64,000 bases of DNA from positions 6,043,501 to 6,107,500 of the forward strand of contig NC_068558.1 in the NCBI RefSeq assembly GCF_022201045.2. The letters are read 5' to 3'. Source of the stretch: Citrus sinensis (taxonomy: Eukaryota; Streptophyta; Magnoliopsida; Sapindales; Rutaceae). This document shows positions 46,891 through 57,906 of this stretch, one piece after another; the first letter of the stretch is position 1, and each line of letters opens with the position of its first letter. The translations under genes and the position numbers were made by a program. The notes beneath the pieces are model-generated. The model saw nothing but the letters and a program-made list of their open reading frames with translations, ran no database searches and was not told where the DNA came from.

Positions 46891-47202
46891 TGTTAAGGAA
46901 GCTCACACTTGTAGTGTAGCCAACAGAGCAGAGGATGATAGCAGCAGGATCAATCAGTTATGCATTGATGATGTGGCATACCACGTCATGACTGGTGATT
47001 ATGAAATTATGTGTACACGTGATTGATTAGTTAAAGCTGTTATATTCAGCTGTTGAGCTTAACTTCAGTACTTGTATATAAGGAATAATTGAACACACAT
47101 TACGCGTGTATTTGATTAATAAAAGCATAAGAAGTTTTCTCAGATCTGTTTTCATTTTCTCTTATTTTCTAAGTAACCAAACATCATTTTCATTCTTCAA
47201 CT
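46891..47202 (+). repeat. 5' LTR of the copia element
   Basis: 312 bp from TGTTAAGGAAGC to CATTCTTCAACT, with a TATATAAGG promoter box about two thirds along. The end is set by the target duplication and the primer site that starts at the very next base. Confidence 0.92.
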
Positions 47203-47214
47203 TGGTATCAGAGC
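47203..47214 (+). other. primer binding site, initiator tRNA-Met
   Basis: TGGTATCAGAGC directly abuts the LTR, the standard copia primer site. Confidence 0.92.
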
Positions 47215-47225
47215 CACATCTAGTA

Positions 47226-48290
47226 ATGGCATCAGTAAATCTTGTTTCATCTTCTGCTCCAGTTCTTAACACAACTGTTAACTCAGCAATTTCTTCATTT
47301 ACGTTCAACACTCCAGTTAAGCTTGATCAATCCAACTTTCTGATATGGAGATCTCAAGTTTTGGCTTCAATTCGAGGTAACAGACTTGAAAAGTTCATAG
47401 ATGATTCAGCAACACCACCTCCCTCTCACATAGCTCAAAGGATTGGTGATGATATCAGATCTGTGGAGAATCCAGAATCTGTAATTTGGAGATCACAAGA
47501 TCAAGTACTTCTTGGATGGCTGCTCTCATCAATGAGTGAAGGTATTATTAGCTTAGTGTTTAATCTGGAAACTTCTGTTGAGGTGTGGAAGGCAATTGAA
47601 ACACAATTTGGATCACAATCTAAATCTAGACTTTTACATTTGAGATACATGATGAACTCAACTAGGAAAGATGATTTGAAAATCAATGATTATTTCATTA
47701 AAATAAAGTCTATAGCTGATAACATGGCTGCAGCAGGAAGTGCTTTAAACAATAATGATTTAATTCTACATATACTCTCTGGTTTGGGACCAGAATATAA
47801 TTCTGTAGCCACTTATATCACTGGACAAGTAGGTGTTGGAAAGATGAATGTTAATGAGGCTAATGCCATGCTTTTAACTCAAGAAGCAAGGATTGAGCAA
47901 CAAGCTCAAATGCTTGCTAGTGCAGATGTGAAACAGAATTTTGAAGCCAATCTTGTTCTGAATAGGGGATTTAAGAAAGGAAATATGTCTGGTGGTAGAA
48001 ACTTTAGTGGTTATGGATACAATACTGGAAATAATGGAAGTTTTGGAACTAATCACTACAAAGGAAGCTATGGAAGCGCTGGATATGGATCTGCTGGTAA
48101 TGGGGATCCTCAGTACAAAGCTTATCAAAGTGATAATCAAAGAGGTGCTGGAGGCAATTGGAATCCAAATGCTGGTAATGGAGGCTATAATAATGGTAGA
48201 TCATCTGGGCAGATTAAGCCTCAGTGGAATAGTTCTAAGCCAACTTGTCAAATATGTCTCAAGACTGGACACACTGCAAACATCTGCTGA
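47226..48290 (+). pseudogene. copia gag, ending in a TGA at the zinc knuckle
   Basis: 354 codons from the Met at 47226. The retrotransposon gag domain includes LDQSNFLIWRSQVLASIRG and LLHLRYMMNS, followed by a Gly/Asn/Tyr-rich stretch and the nucleocapsid knuckle CQICLKTGHTANIC. The next codon is TGA (48288-48290), where related copia proteins usually have Trp. The same frame continues on the far side (KLTEFINSG...) straight into the protease. It may be a point mutation or a readthrough site. Confidence 0.85.
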
Positions 48291-48368
48291 AAACTTACAG
48301 AGTTTATTAACTCTGGAGCATACAGACCACCACCAAACAGGAATCCAAAAACTGCATATTTAGCTAAC

Positions 48369-51300
48369 ATGGAGGGACCTTCTGATGCAAACTGGTACCT
48401 GGACAGTGGAGCTACACATCACCTGATAAATGACATGAACAACATGCATGTTTCTGAAAGCTTCACAGGTATTTCTAAGCTCATTGTTGGTAATGGTGCT
48501 GGTTTAGACATAACTCACTTAGGCAGTGCAGTTCTGAAAATGCATGAAAATGAAGATAATGCCTTATCAATACTTAAGCTAAATGACATACTCCTTGTAC
48601 CACAAATCACCAAAAACCTTATTAGTATTTCCAGGCTGACCAAAGATAATAATATAGTGGTTGAATTCACTGACAAATTTTGTTTTGTGAAGGACAAGAT
48701 GAAGAATGTGGTAATATTGCAGGGCAAGGCTGAAAAGAGTCTCTACAGATTGCTATTGGTGTCTTCAAATAAAACTCTTATCACACCATCTGGTCAGAGT
48801 TACAGTGCTAATGTTGAGTCAACCGAGCCATTAACTCCTCTGTCAATGTTTTCAAGTGTTAGTTCTGATTTCAAAAATAAAACAAACTGCTTACATACTT
48901 CAGCAGTTCCCTGTATAAATTCTGAGTGTTTGTTAAGCACCTCTGTATTTCATCAAAGGTTAGGTCACCCATCCTTTCATGTCTTAAATCATGTAATTAA
49001 AACATCTTCATTTGTTAAGACTATCAATGGAAACAGAACCTTTGACTCTTGTGATGCTTGTAAGATGGGAAAGATGCACAGATTACATTTTTCTGTCACT
49101 GAAACAAAAACAAAGTTTCCATTAGAAATATTACACACTGATTTATGGGGTCCATCTCCTGTGATCTCTCCTCAAGGATATAGATATTATGTAAGTTTTG
49201 TTGATGATTGCACCAGGTTCACTTGGATATTTCCATTAAAAACAAAAGATGAAACTCTTCATGTCTTTAAAATCTTCAAAACTCAAATCGAAAAACAACT
49301 TAGCAGACCCATTAAATGTCTTCAATCTGATTGGGGGGGAGAGTTCAGATCCTTTGTAAACTATCTTCTTGCTGAGGGAATCCAATTCAGACACTCATGT
49401 CCCTATACTCACAATCAAAATGGTTTAGTGGAAAGAAAACACAGACACATCACTGAACTTGGGTTAACATTACTTGCACAAGCTGCCATGCCTCTTAAAT
49501 TCTGGTGGGATTCTTTTCACACAGCGGCCTATATTATAAACAGATTACCCACTCCTGTATTGAGCATGAAATCTCCTTATGAATCTCTATTTCAACTTTC
49601 ACCAGATTACAAGTTTCTAAGAGTATTTGGGTGCTCATGTTTCCCTTTCCTTAGAGAGTATAATAAACACAAGTTTCAGTTTCATACATCCAAATGTGTC
49701 TTTCTGGGATATAGCCCTTTACACAAAGGCTATAAATGCTTACACCCTTCTGGTAGAACTTATATAGCTAGTCATGTTTTGTTTAATGAATCTTCCTTTC
49801 CATATTCATCACTTTTTCATGTTTCTTCTTCTGGAAATCAATCTTCAGATTTTCAGTATAATCTTCTCAAACATTTTTCAGTTCCAGTTTCCAATAGCAA
49901 TCAAGATACTCTTGAAGCCAATGCAGCTGATAATGACCATCATTCTCCTCTGTATTTTTCTCATAACACACCAGTAAACATCCTTCCCACTACCTCACTC
50001 ACACAACCAGCTTCTGATTCAAACTCTTCCATACAGCCAAATAATCACATTCCTCAATCAAATCAGCAAAATCCATCTTCCTCATCAGTTCCACCACAAC
50101 AGTTATCACCACCAACACAAGTCCAACCACTTATAGCTACACATAATATGATCACCAGAGCTAAAGCTGGAATCTTCAAGCCAAAAGCTTTCATTGCCAA
50201 CTATAACAGTCTGGAACCATCCACCACCTCTGAGGCATTATCTGATCCTAAGTGGAAGGCAGCTATGCAGGAAGAATATGATGCCCTCATGAAGAACAAT
50301 ACCTGGAGCTTAGTGCCTATATCTTCTTCTTATAAACCAGTTGGATGCAAATGGGTTTTTCGAACTAAGTATAACACTGATGGTTCAATCTCCAAGTACA
50401 AAGCAAGACTGGTTGCAAAGGGTTTTCACCAAACTGCAGGTATCAACTATTCAGAAACCTTCAGCCCTGTAATAAAATCTTCCACAGTCAGAGTTATCCT
50501 GAGCTTAGCCGTTATAAAAGAGTGGAAGGTAAGGCAAATCGATGTAAATAATGCCTTTCTAAATGGAGAACTCTCTGAAGATGTGTTTATGATACAACCA
50601 GAGGGCTTTGAGTCTAAGGAAGGCTACATTTGCAAGCTCAATAAAGCTCTATATGGGCTGAAACAAGCTCCAAGAGCTTGGTATGAAAAGCTCAAAGGCT
50701 GTCTAACTGACTGGCAGTTCATCAATTCTAAAGCTGACACTTCTCTCTTCATCAACCATGATACAAGAGGATTAATCATTGTCCTTGTCTATGTCGATGA
50801 CATTCTGATTACAGGACCTGATTCTGATCTACTGGAGGTGTTCATTACTAAACTTAGCAAAATGTTTGCTCTTAAAGATTTGGGGCTGGTTGCTTATTTT
50901 CTTGGGGTAGAAGTGTGTTATACTACTCAGGGAATGCATCTTTCTCAAACAAAATATATCAAAGATTTATTGAGTAAGGCTTCAATGCTGAATTGCAAAG
51001 GTTCTGACACACCCTTTAGCATTGGTTTCAAGCTTGAAAAAGCTGTACAAGGTTCTCTTGGGCAAGAGTTTGAGGATCCCACAAGGTACAGAAAGTCTGG
51101 TTGGTGGCCTTCAATATCTTATTCTTACCAGACCTGATATTGCCTATTCAGTACATAAGCTCAGCCAATATCTCAGTGCTCCCACACTTCAACACTGGTT
51201 GGCCTGCAAGAAAGTTCTTAAATATCTTCAAGCAACAATCACCTATGGTCTTCACATTTAAAAGGAGGGAATACTTGAAACCACTGGATTGACTGGTTAC

Positions 51301-51909
51301 TCAGATGCTGATTGGGCATGCGATGCTGATGATCGCAAGTCCATTGGAGCTTATTGCATATATCTTGGTAACAACCTAATCTCTTGGTCATCTAAAAAGC
51401 AACCTATTGTTGCTAAATCCAGCACAGAGAGCGAATACAGAGCTCTATCTTCAGCAAGCTCAGAATTGTCATGGCTGCAATCTTTATTCTCTGAGCTTAA
51501 GATTGTGAAGTTACCTCCTCCAGTTCTTTGGTGTGACAACCAAAATGCTGGTGCCTTAGCTAGGAATCATGTTTTCCACTCTAAGTCAAAGCACATTGAA
51601 TTAAATGTTCACTACATCCGAGACAAAGTGCTTAAAAAGGAGCTGGAAATTAGATATATTCCCACAGAAGAGCAAGTTGCTGATGTGTTTACTAAACCTC
51701 TGTCATTTCCTAAATTCAGTTACTTTCGCTCCAAGCTCAATGTTGTTAATAGACCATTGAGCTTGAGGGGGGATGTTAAGGAAGCTCACACTTGTAGTGT
51801 AGCCAACAGAGCAGAGGATGATAGCAGCAGGATCAATCAGTTATGCATTGATGATGTGGCATACCACGTCATGACTGGTGATTATGAAATTATGTGTACA
51901 CGTGATTGA
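48369..51909 (+). pseudogene. copia pol: protease, integrase, RT, RNase H (frameshifted)
   Basis: Protease active site WYLDSGATHH; integrase zinc motif (HQRLGHPSF ... CDACKMGK) and DDE core (TDLWGP, QSDWGGEF, NGLVERKH); RT from about 50230 with DVNNAFLNGEL and YVDDILITG; RNase H with SDADWA and STESEYRAL. One extra A in the run at 51092-51094 shifts the frame before the RT C-terminus (expected RYRSLVGGLQYL). A TAA at 51259-51261 probably replaces a Lys codon. The final 206 codons are open and run into the 3' LTR. Confidence 0.92.
51764..51773 (+). other. polypurine tract of the copia element
   Basis: GAGGGGGGA lies directly before the 3' LTR start TGTTAAGG, as needed to prime the second DNA strand. 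Confidence 0.85.
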
Positions 51910-52085
51910 TTAGTTAAAGCTGTTATATTCAGCTGTTGAGCTTAACTTCAGTACTTGTATATAAGGAATAATTGAACACACATTACGCGTGTATTTGATT
52001 AATAAAAGCATAAGAAGTTTTCTCAGATCTGTTTTCATTTTCTCTTATTTTCTAAGTAACCAAACATCATTTTCATTCTTCAACT
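51774..52085 (+). repeat. 3' LTR of the copia element
   Basis: 312 bp; I find no difference from the 5' LTR. Followed by the target duplication GGAAG. Confidence 0.93.
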
Positions 52086-52090
52086 GGAAG

Positions 52091-52650
52091 AAGCCTGTAA
52101 TTGGTAATAGGTTATTTCAAAGCTTTAATTCCTTAATTGTTTTGTTCTTAAATAAATCTTTTTAACACAGCTGCTAGAAATGAACAATGCTATAGATTCA
52201 AGATTTGCATGCGGAATGTCTTCGTGACCAAGTTCTTTTTTTGGCATTAATCAATCACCATATCAAATACCATTTCCTTAATACACAAGTAATATTTTAC
52301 AATCTTTGTCAAAGTACTAAGGGAGAATTATATATATTTTTACTGCTTCTAGCTGCTGATCCTTCACGTTTGTCCATACCAAAAATCCCAAATATTATTC
52401 GTTTTGTCTCATTAAACACTGAAGCAAGTCTTATTCGCTACATATCACCGACTCGAAATGTATGGTAATAATCAGTTATCGGGCCACAAGGCCGCCCCAC
52501 AATAATGCAAACTTGAAGGTCACCCATGCCTATAAAAATGTTGCCACTTGGAACATTCAGTTTCAAGCAAATTAACCTCAAGTACGGCGATTTTACGACT
52601 AGTCCATTTCACTCCCAATTTCGTTTGATCTTTGCTATTCCATAGGCAGG
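52091..52650. other. intergenic spacer
   Basis: Continuation of the sequence interrupted by the copia insertion. No gene recognised. Confidence 0.5.
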
Positions 52651-52977
52651 TAGAGATGGCTAATGGGTCGTGTTGGTCCGGTCCACTAAAGTAAGGTCCA
52701 TACGTACTCATGCCATGCCTAAATTTTTTTACTTAGGCCCGGTCTGGCACACGTGCCGTGCCTAAGGAAAAAAGCCCAATAATTTTTTTTAAAAAAAAAT
52801 TTTAAGAGCACTTGTTAAGTTGTTGGCGTATTTTTTTTAAATCTATATACTTTTTTTAGGTATATGACTTTATTCAAATTTAATATAATTGAAAATTTAA
52901 AATTCAAGTTCATATTTAATGATAATAAACTAATAATAGCAAGAAAATATAATATTAATTACTAAGTTTAATTTCAT

Positions 52978-53596
52978 GGTACGTTTACTTCATAGAATGT
53001 GAATAAACTGGAATGAGAATAGGCTAGGAATGAGAATGGGCTGGAATGAGAATGAGATTCTAATGTTTACTTGGCAAAAATAAATGGGAATGTGAATGTA
53101 CTGGAATGTCATTGATGTGTTTACTTGGCAAAATAAATGAGAATGAGAATTAATTTACCAAAATACCCACAGTATTAAATAATGTAATTTTCATTATATA
53201 GATATATGTATAAATATTATTATAAAAATGATATGAATTAAAAAATAAAATTAATAAAATTAATAATACTAATAATAATAAATGCTCATAATGATACTAT
53301 TAGTAAAACTAATATTAACAGTAATTAATAATAACTAAAATAATAAAGTTAATAATAATAATAATAAATGGTAATAATGATAATATTAATAAAAATAATA
53401 TTAACAATAATTAATAATAACAACAACAACAACAACAATAATGATAATATTGTTAATAATGATAAATTAATTATTTTTATTAATTATTATTTTTATCATT
53501 GTTTTTATTGTTAATAATGATAATATTAATAATAATAATAATAATAATAATAACAATAATTAATAATAAATAAAATAATAAAGTTAATAAAATTTA

Positions 53597-53629
<33 letters not shown>

Positions 53630-53878
53630 ATGACATTTAAAATAATAAAATTAATTGTGATTTGAACAAGGGTAATTTAGAAAATATGAAAAAATTAGAG
53701 GAATACAAAAGTAAATATATATTTCATTCTCATTCCCAACCCTCCATGGGAATGAGATTCACATTCCTTATTCCCAAATTGTGTGGAACCCACATATTTT
53801 ATTCCCATTTCCAAATTACATTTTACTAAGTAAACATGAGATTCATTCTCATTCCCTAAACCCTCAAGTAAACACACC
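52978..53878. mobile_element. TIR element nested in the hAT-like element
   Basis: About 900 bp beginning GGTACGTTTACTT and ending, inverted, GGTGTGTTTACTT. GGAATGAGAATGAGATT-like phrases occur near both ends in inverse orientation. The centre is a long AAT/ATA microsatellite. The family B sibling has no such sequence at this point, which shows it is an insertion. No clear target duplication. Confidence 0.65.
53340..53640. repeat. compound (AAT)n/(AAC)n microsatellite with inverted arms
   Basis: Runs of AAT, ATA and AAC units interrupted by TTA/ATT runs, so the tract can fold back on itself. Confidence 0.85.
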
Positions 53879-54374
53879 ATTATAGTATTAGAATTTTTTT
53901 AACATTTAACAACAACAACAACAACAACAACAATAATAATAATAAATTTTTCTGAAAGGTTAACTTAATTGTTAACTTAGACTTACATAGAGTCATAAAT
54001 TATAGTTCACAATAATATTAATGCATATTTATAAAATCATGATATTTACAATTTTATTCACTAAAATCATGATATCAATTATTTATTTAATAAATTTATA
54101 AATATAAATCAATTATAGTATTTTTTAAAACTAAGAATTAAATGAATTTAAAAAATTCAATTTAAAGTCATTTGTAAAATCATAAAATTTTAAATTTACT
54201 TTCATTAAAAAATAAAACGTACTTATTTCGGATTTTTTTATCATGTCATGTTTAACCCATTTTTAATTGTGCCGTACTTTTAAGGCTTGCGTGCCAAAAA
54301 TTCTAAGTACGACATGACCCACGTGCGTGCCATGCCATGTGCAATTCGGCCCATTGGCCATCTCTACAGGCAGG

Positions 54375-55194
54375 TAATGTTCGTGAACGCATTATTGAGC
54401 TTCTAGGTTTGCTACAATGCAGTTGCGGACCAAGCTACCAATTACCTTATAATTTGCCCAATAAAATTTGTGTGCTGACGCCTTCACAGTGCTGGCTGAT
54501 TGCCCATCAAAATATTAACCTAACGTGTCTCCTTGAAATTTTAGACTCGTTTCTCAACTTGGACTGCAATAATAATCTGATCGCACAAGCAACGTGGCGT
54601 TACGTGAAAGCACGAGAAATTCATTTCGGCTCCTTTTTCTTTCATTTGCCTCTAATTGAGGCAAAACGCAAGGGGAGATGTCAAAAGCAGGCAGAACCAT
54701 AAATGATTATAAATATCTATGATCGTATATCGTAAATTGAATGTCAAATCCGAAGTTTAATCAACAAGTATATAACAGCATCTACACATTTGGATTCATG
54801 CCGAATATAATCACCGATTGCGTACAATCATATATATTGACATGATGGATATTTAGATATACACGCACCTCTATCGCTTGAAGCATCCCACACAGGCTCC
54901 CAGTTTTTCTGTGTGCAAAAGAGAATATTTTACATCTTGCTTCTGTAATAGACATAGAAAATTACAGTAACAGTCTATCACACACATATCAGCTTGCAAT
55001 CCACGCTAGCCCTATGGCAATTTTGTCCTATACACATGTAAATATATCTCAAAGAAATAGGATAATTAAAACCGACCGACACTCTTGAGTCTGACACAAA
55101 TTAAAGATACGAAAATATACAGGACAACGCTATATGAAGTAGCATGAAAGAGCGTTTCTAATTAGTGATTTAGAATGGCTTTGATCCGATCCCT
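54375..55194. other. spacer and downstream region of PMEI member 4
   Basis: No gene recognised. The ORF at 54337-54702 begins inside the hAT-like element end and has no family resemblance. Confidence 0.5.
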
Positions 55195-55803
55195 TTAGGG
55201 AGATGGAGGGTTACTGCCAGCGGCATAACTATTTATGAGAGCCAAGGCGTTGCTCGTCAAATGTGCAACTTTAAGAATATGCCTCCTGATCATCGTCTTC
55301 GTATATCCGTTCAAGGGCCTACCTTGAAGCCCATCCACGCAAGTATCTTCATACGTTAACGCTGCGCTTACCCATGTTTGGACATCACCCATTGTGAGCC
55401 AAAAATTCGAGTTCCTGATGTGACCCAGTTCGTCCATAGAATCTTGGAGCTCATCTATTGAGTCACCGATCACCTCAATGCAATCTGCCACTGCCCCTGC
55501 GGTCTCCCTCGGGATCATGCCGGGGATTCTCGACATCTTGACCATCATTCTCGACGTTGATTTTGTGGCTTTAAGGGTTATGTTGAGAGCTGTGTTGGCT
55601 AATGTTTTGGGGTTGCTTTTGATTTTGGCTGCATAGACTGAGAGTGAGCGGTAGCACAACCTGCGATAGATTGTGCCACTACATGATGTTCTTATGTACT
55701 CTATGTTTGAATTATCTGATGGGTTTGAGGCTAAGTTGGTGGAGAATTCAAGGAGAATAATGAGCAGGGCTACTAGTGTATGCCTCAAAAATGAACCTTC
55801 CAT
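55195..55803 (-). CDS. pectin methylesterase inhibitor, array member 4
   Basis: Single-exon gene, 202 residues, secreted PMEI-family protein. Signal peptide (hydrophobic core about residues 8-20), cysteines Cys41, Cys50, Cys108 and Cys155, QTWVSAALTYEDTC and a C-terminal LTSNALALINSYA. Between the first two cysteines it reads GTIYRRL where the neighbours have a Tyr-Pro-x-Leu pattern (TTYPDL, SRYPAL); the Pro is lost. Otherwise intact. TATA box about 65 bases upstream. Same strand and gene layout as the other members, consistent with tandem duplication. Confidence 0.9.
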   Translation of the reverse strand: MEGSFLRHTLVALLIILLEFSTNLASNPSDNSNIEYIRTSCSGTIYRRLCYRSLSVYAAKIKSNPKTLANTALNITLKATKSTSRMMVKMSRIPGMIPRETAGAVADCIEVIGDSIDELQDSMDELGHIRNSNFWLTMGDVQTWVSAALTYEDTCVDGLQGRPLNGYTKTMIRRHILKVAHLTSNALALINSYAAGSNPPSP

Positions 55804-55867
55804 TCTCTTTCTCTCTCTCTCCAGAAAGAAATAGATTCGTATAGTGAGTTTTGTAGAGTAAGGGTGG

Positions 55868-55874
55868 CTTTATA
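55868..55874 (-). promoter_or_regulatory. TATA box of PMEI member 4
   Basis: TATAAAG on the minus strand, about 65 bases before the start codon. Confidence 0.5.
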
Positions 55875-56731
55875 GAAAGAGAGAGGCAGTCAATTAGCTG
55901 CGCTAATTGTGGAGTAAAAGAAGCCTGATTTCAGGTAACGATTGGATTGGTAAATATAATTATAATAATAATCCGATGGATAATTTTTAGAGGCACAATG
56001 AGAATATATTTAAATTTAATATAATTACTTTTATATAACAGAAATTAATGTAAAACTACAGTACACTTCTAAGAAAATATAATTATTACACTTGTTATTT
56101 TTCTGTGTGGAGTGATTTAGGAACACCGGGAACCGCTAATTATTCTGTCTCATATAATCATTAATTGGGTGTAAAATTAAGGACCACAGAAGCACTCCAT
56201 CACGAGGTAAAAGAACCTTAATTTTCACTGGTGGCAAAATTCCAGGGTACAAAAGGAATAATGCTCTTTGACGAATTGGTAGCTCAAGTAATAATGCCCT
56301 TGGTTTCGCCAAATTCTTCACAAATTTCCTTAAATGCTTTTTTTTTTTTGCCCTGGATGGTAATATCGTGTACGTTTAATAATAATAAAAACAGTTAATA
56401 AATTAGAACTTGGAAAATGGAGATTGCTTATTCTCATTCAGTATGATATCGTCTCTTTAATTTGGAATTGGGATGGTATATATATAATTTTTAAATAATT
56501 TTATTTTTAGATCCTCTCAAAAAGCCACATATTGTTTGAGAAATGACTTACATGGTCCAATAACCAGAGATTATTATGACACTCTAACCGTAGGGTTTTA
56601 CAACTTACCCTTGTTTGTATTTGATACCATTTTTGTAATTCCACTCAGTGGATTTTTCTTTTTCTTTTTTTTTTAAGTGGCGTGTTTGAAACTGTTTTTT
56701 TTATTATCTAAAAAGTCTCATAAGGATTGCG
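55875..56731. other. spacer upstream of PMEI member 4
   Basis: No gene recognised up to the SINE. Confidence 0.5.
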
Positions 56732-56748
56732 AAAATACACTATATATA

Positions 56749-56935
56749 AACCAAACGGTTGTGGCTCAGTTGGCGGCGCAGGCTGAGTAAGTGGGAAGAG
56801 CTCTCGGGTTCGATCCTCACTAAACACACCATTTGGGAGGGGTAAAGAGCCTTAACTGTGACTACACCCCGAATCCGAATTAGTCGGGGCCCAATGCAGT
56901 CGCCGGAAATCGGATGGTTTAAACCAAAAAAAAAA
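56749..56935 (+). mobile_element. tRNA-derived SINE
   Basis: About 187 bp with RNA polymerase III box A (TGGCTCAGTTGG) and box B (GGTTCGATCC) at tRNA-like spacing, a tRNA-unrelated body, and an A-rich tail. It is flanked by a 17-bp target duplication, AAAATACACTATATATA, at 56732-56748 and 56936-56952. The perfect duplication indicates recent LINE-driven insertion. Confidence 0.88.
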
Positions 56936-57835
56936 AAAATACACTATATATATAAAATAAGTAAATGAAAACATATAACAAATAAATGATATTATGATAT
57001 GTGTATATATATTTTTTTAAAATTATCATGTAAGTGATAATTGTATTAAATTTAATTATACATGTTTATGTATATATTAATTAATTATATTATTATCTCT
57101 GATATATTTTAAAATTTCTATTGTTGCGGACTTTTCTGCGATCCATTGTGTGATTTACTTGATCGGCAAATTTGCAGCGAAATACAAAAGCCAGTGCTTC
57201 CAAAGTAGTGAAGGAACCATTTTTCATTTAAATGAATGATATACTTAAATACACATCGAAGAAGGCTGCAACCATAACCAATAGACGCTGTGGCCGCATC
57301 TCACATGAGCCAAAAAGAGAATTCCATTGGTTTTATGCAAGGATTATGTCCTCAAATTGAACGATTCACAAAAACAAGAAAAATAAAGGTAATAATAAAA
57401 TTCAAGAATTGAGCATATCAACTGTGTATGGCCTTCATAACCATGTGACATACGACAAATATTACGTCAACGTCTGACTGCTACGTTTGATTAACCAAAA
57501 CGCAATGCACGTAATAAATATGGGTTTGGACGCGCACTGCTTGCCAGCTGCAGCTGGGAGGTTTTATCTAAGGATGAACTGAGCAGAAAGGCAAGGAATA
57601 GATTTTAGATAAGGGTTCGTTAGTTGGATCAGATTTTTTCCTGATCGGATCATGTTCTAAGTAAATAATTTAATTATTAATTTATAGTTAACAAATAAAT
57701 AAAAAATTGAATTTTATTCATATATTACTACTACAAAACACATGATAAAAGATTTTAAAAATTTCAGAAGAAATCATATTAGAATAATATCATTTTCCTC
57801 GTTAGTTTATCTATGTTAGAGTATAAATTTTAATT

Positions 57836-57906
57836 ACACATATAAAATGATAAATAATAAATAATGAATTATAATAAATTTTTATTATTTATCACTTTAT
57901 ATGTAT
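57836..57906. repeat. imperfect hairpin, 25-bp arms
   Basis: ACACATATAAAATGATAAATAATAA at 57836-57860 pairs with 57882-57906 at 23 of 25 positions around a 21-base AT-rich loop. Confidence 0.7.

Larger units (their letters stand above)
46891..52085 (+). mobile_element. young Ty1/copia retrotransposon
   Basis: 5,195 bp with two 312-bp LTRs that look identical base for base, and a perfect 5-bp target duplication GGAAG at 46886-46890 and 52086-52090. Order: LTR, tRNA-Met primer site, gag, protease, integrase, RT, RNase H, polypurine tract, LTR: the copia order with integrase before RT. Short LTRs suggest an Ale/Retrofit-like lineage, not proven. LTRs end TG...CT instead of TG...CA. Coding lesions (a TGA in gag, a frameshift and a TAA in pol) make this copy non-autonomous. 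Confidence 0.95.
52651..54366. mobile_element. non-autonomous hAT-like element, family B copy 2, with a nested insertion
   Basis: Ends TAGAGATGGCTAATGGG and, inverted, TAGAGATGGCCAATGGG. Flanking 8-mers TAGGCAGG (52643-52650) and CAGGCAGG (54367-54374) differ at one base. The arms match copy 1 (41583-42481) in reverse orientation, but the centre is interrupted at 52978-53878. Without the insertion the element is about 815 bp. Confidence 0.82.

Noticed and set aside
53340-53640. possible CRISPR-like or satellite array
   Set aside because: It is a simple AAT/AAC microsatellite with no unique spacers, in plant nuclear DNA.
54337-54702. 121-codon plus-strand ORF
   Set aside because: Begins inside the hAT-like element end and has no family resemblance.
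56752-56826. possible tRNA gene
   Set aside because: Boxes A and B are present, but the sequence does not close into a cloverleaf with an acceptor stem and has a SINE body, A-tail and target duplication.
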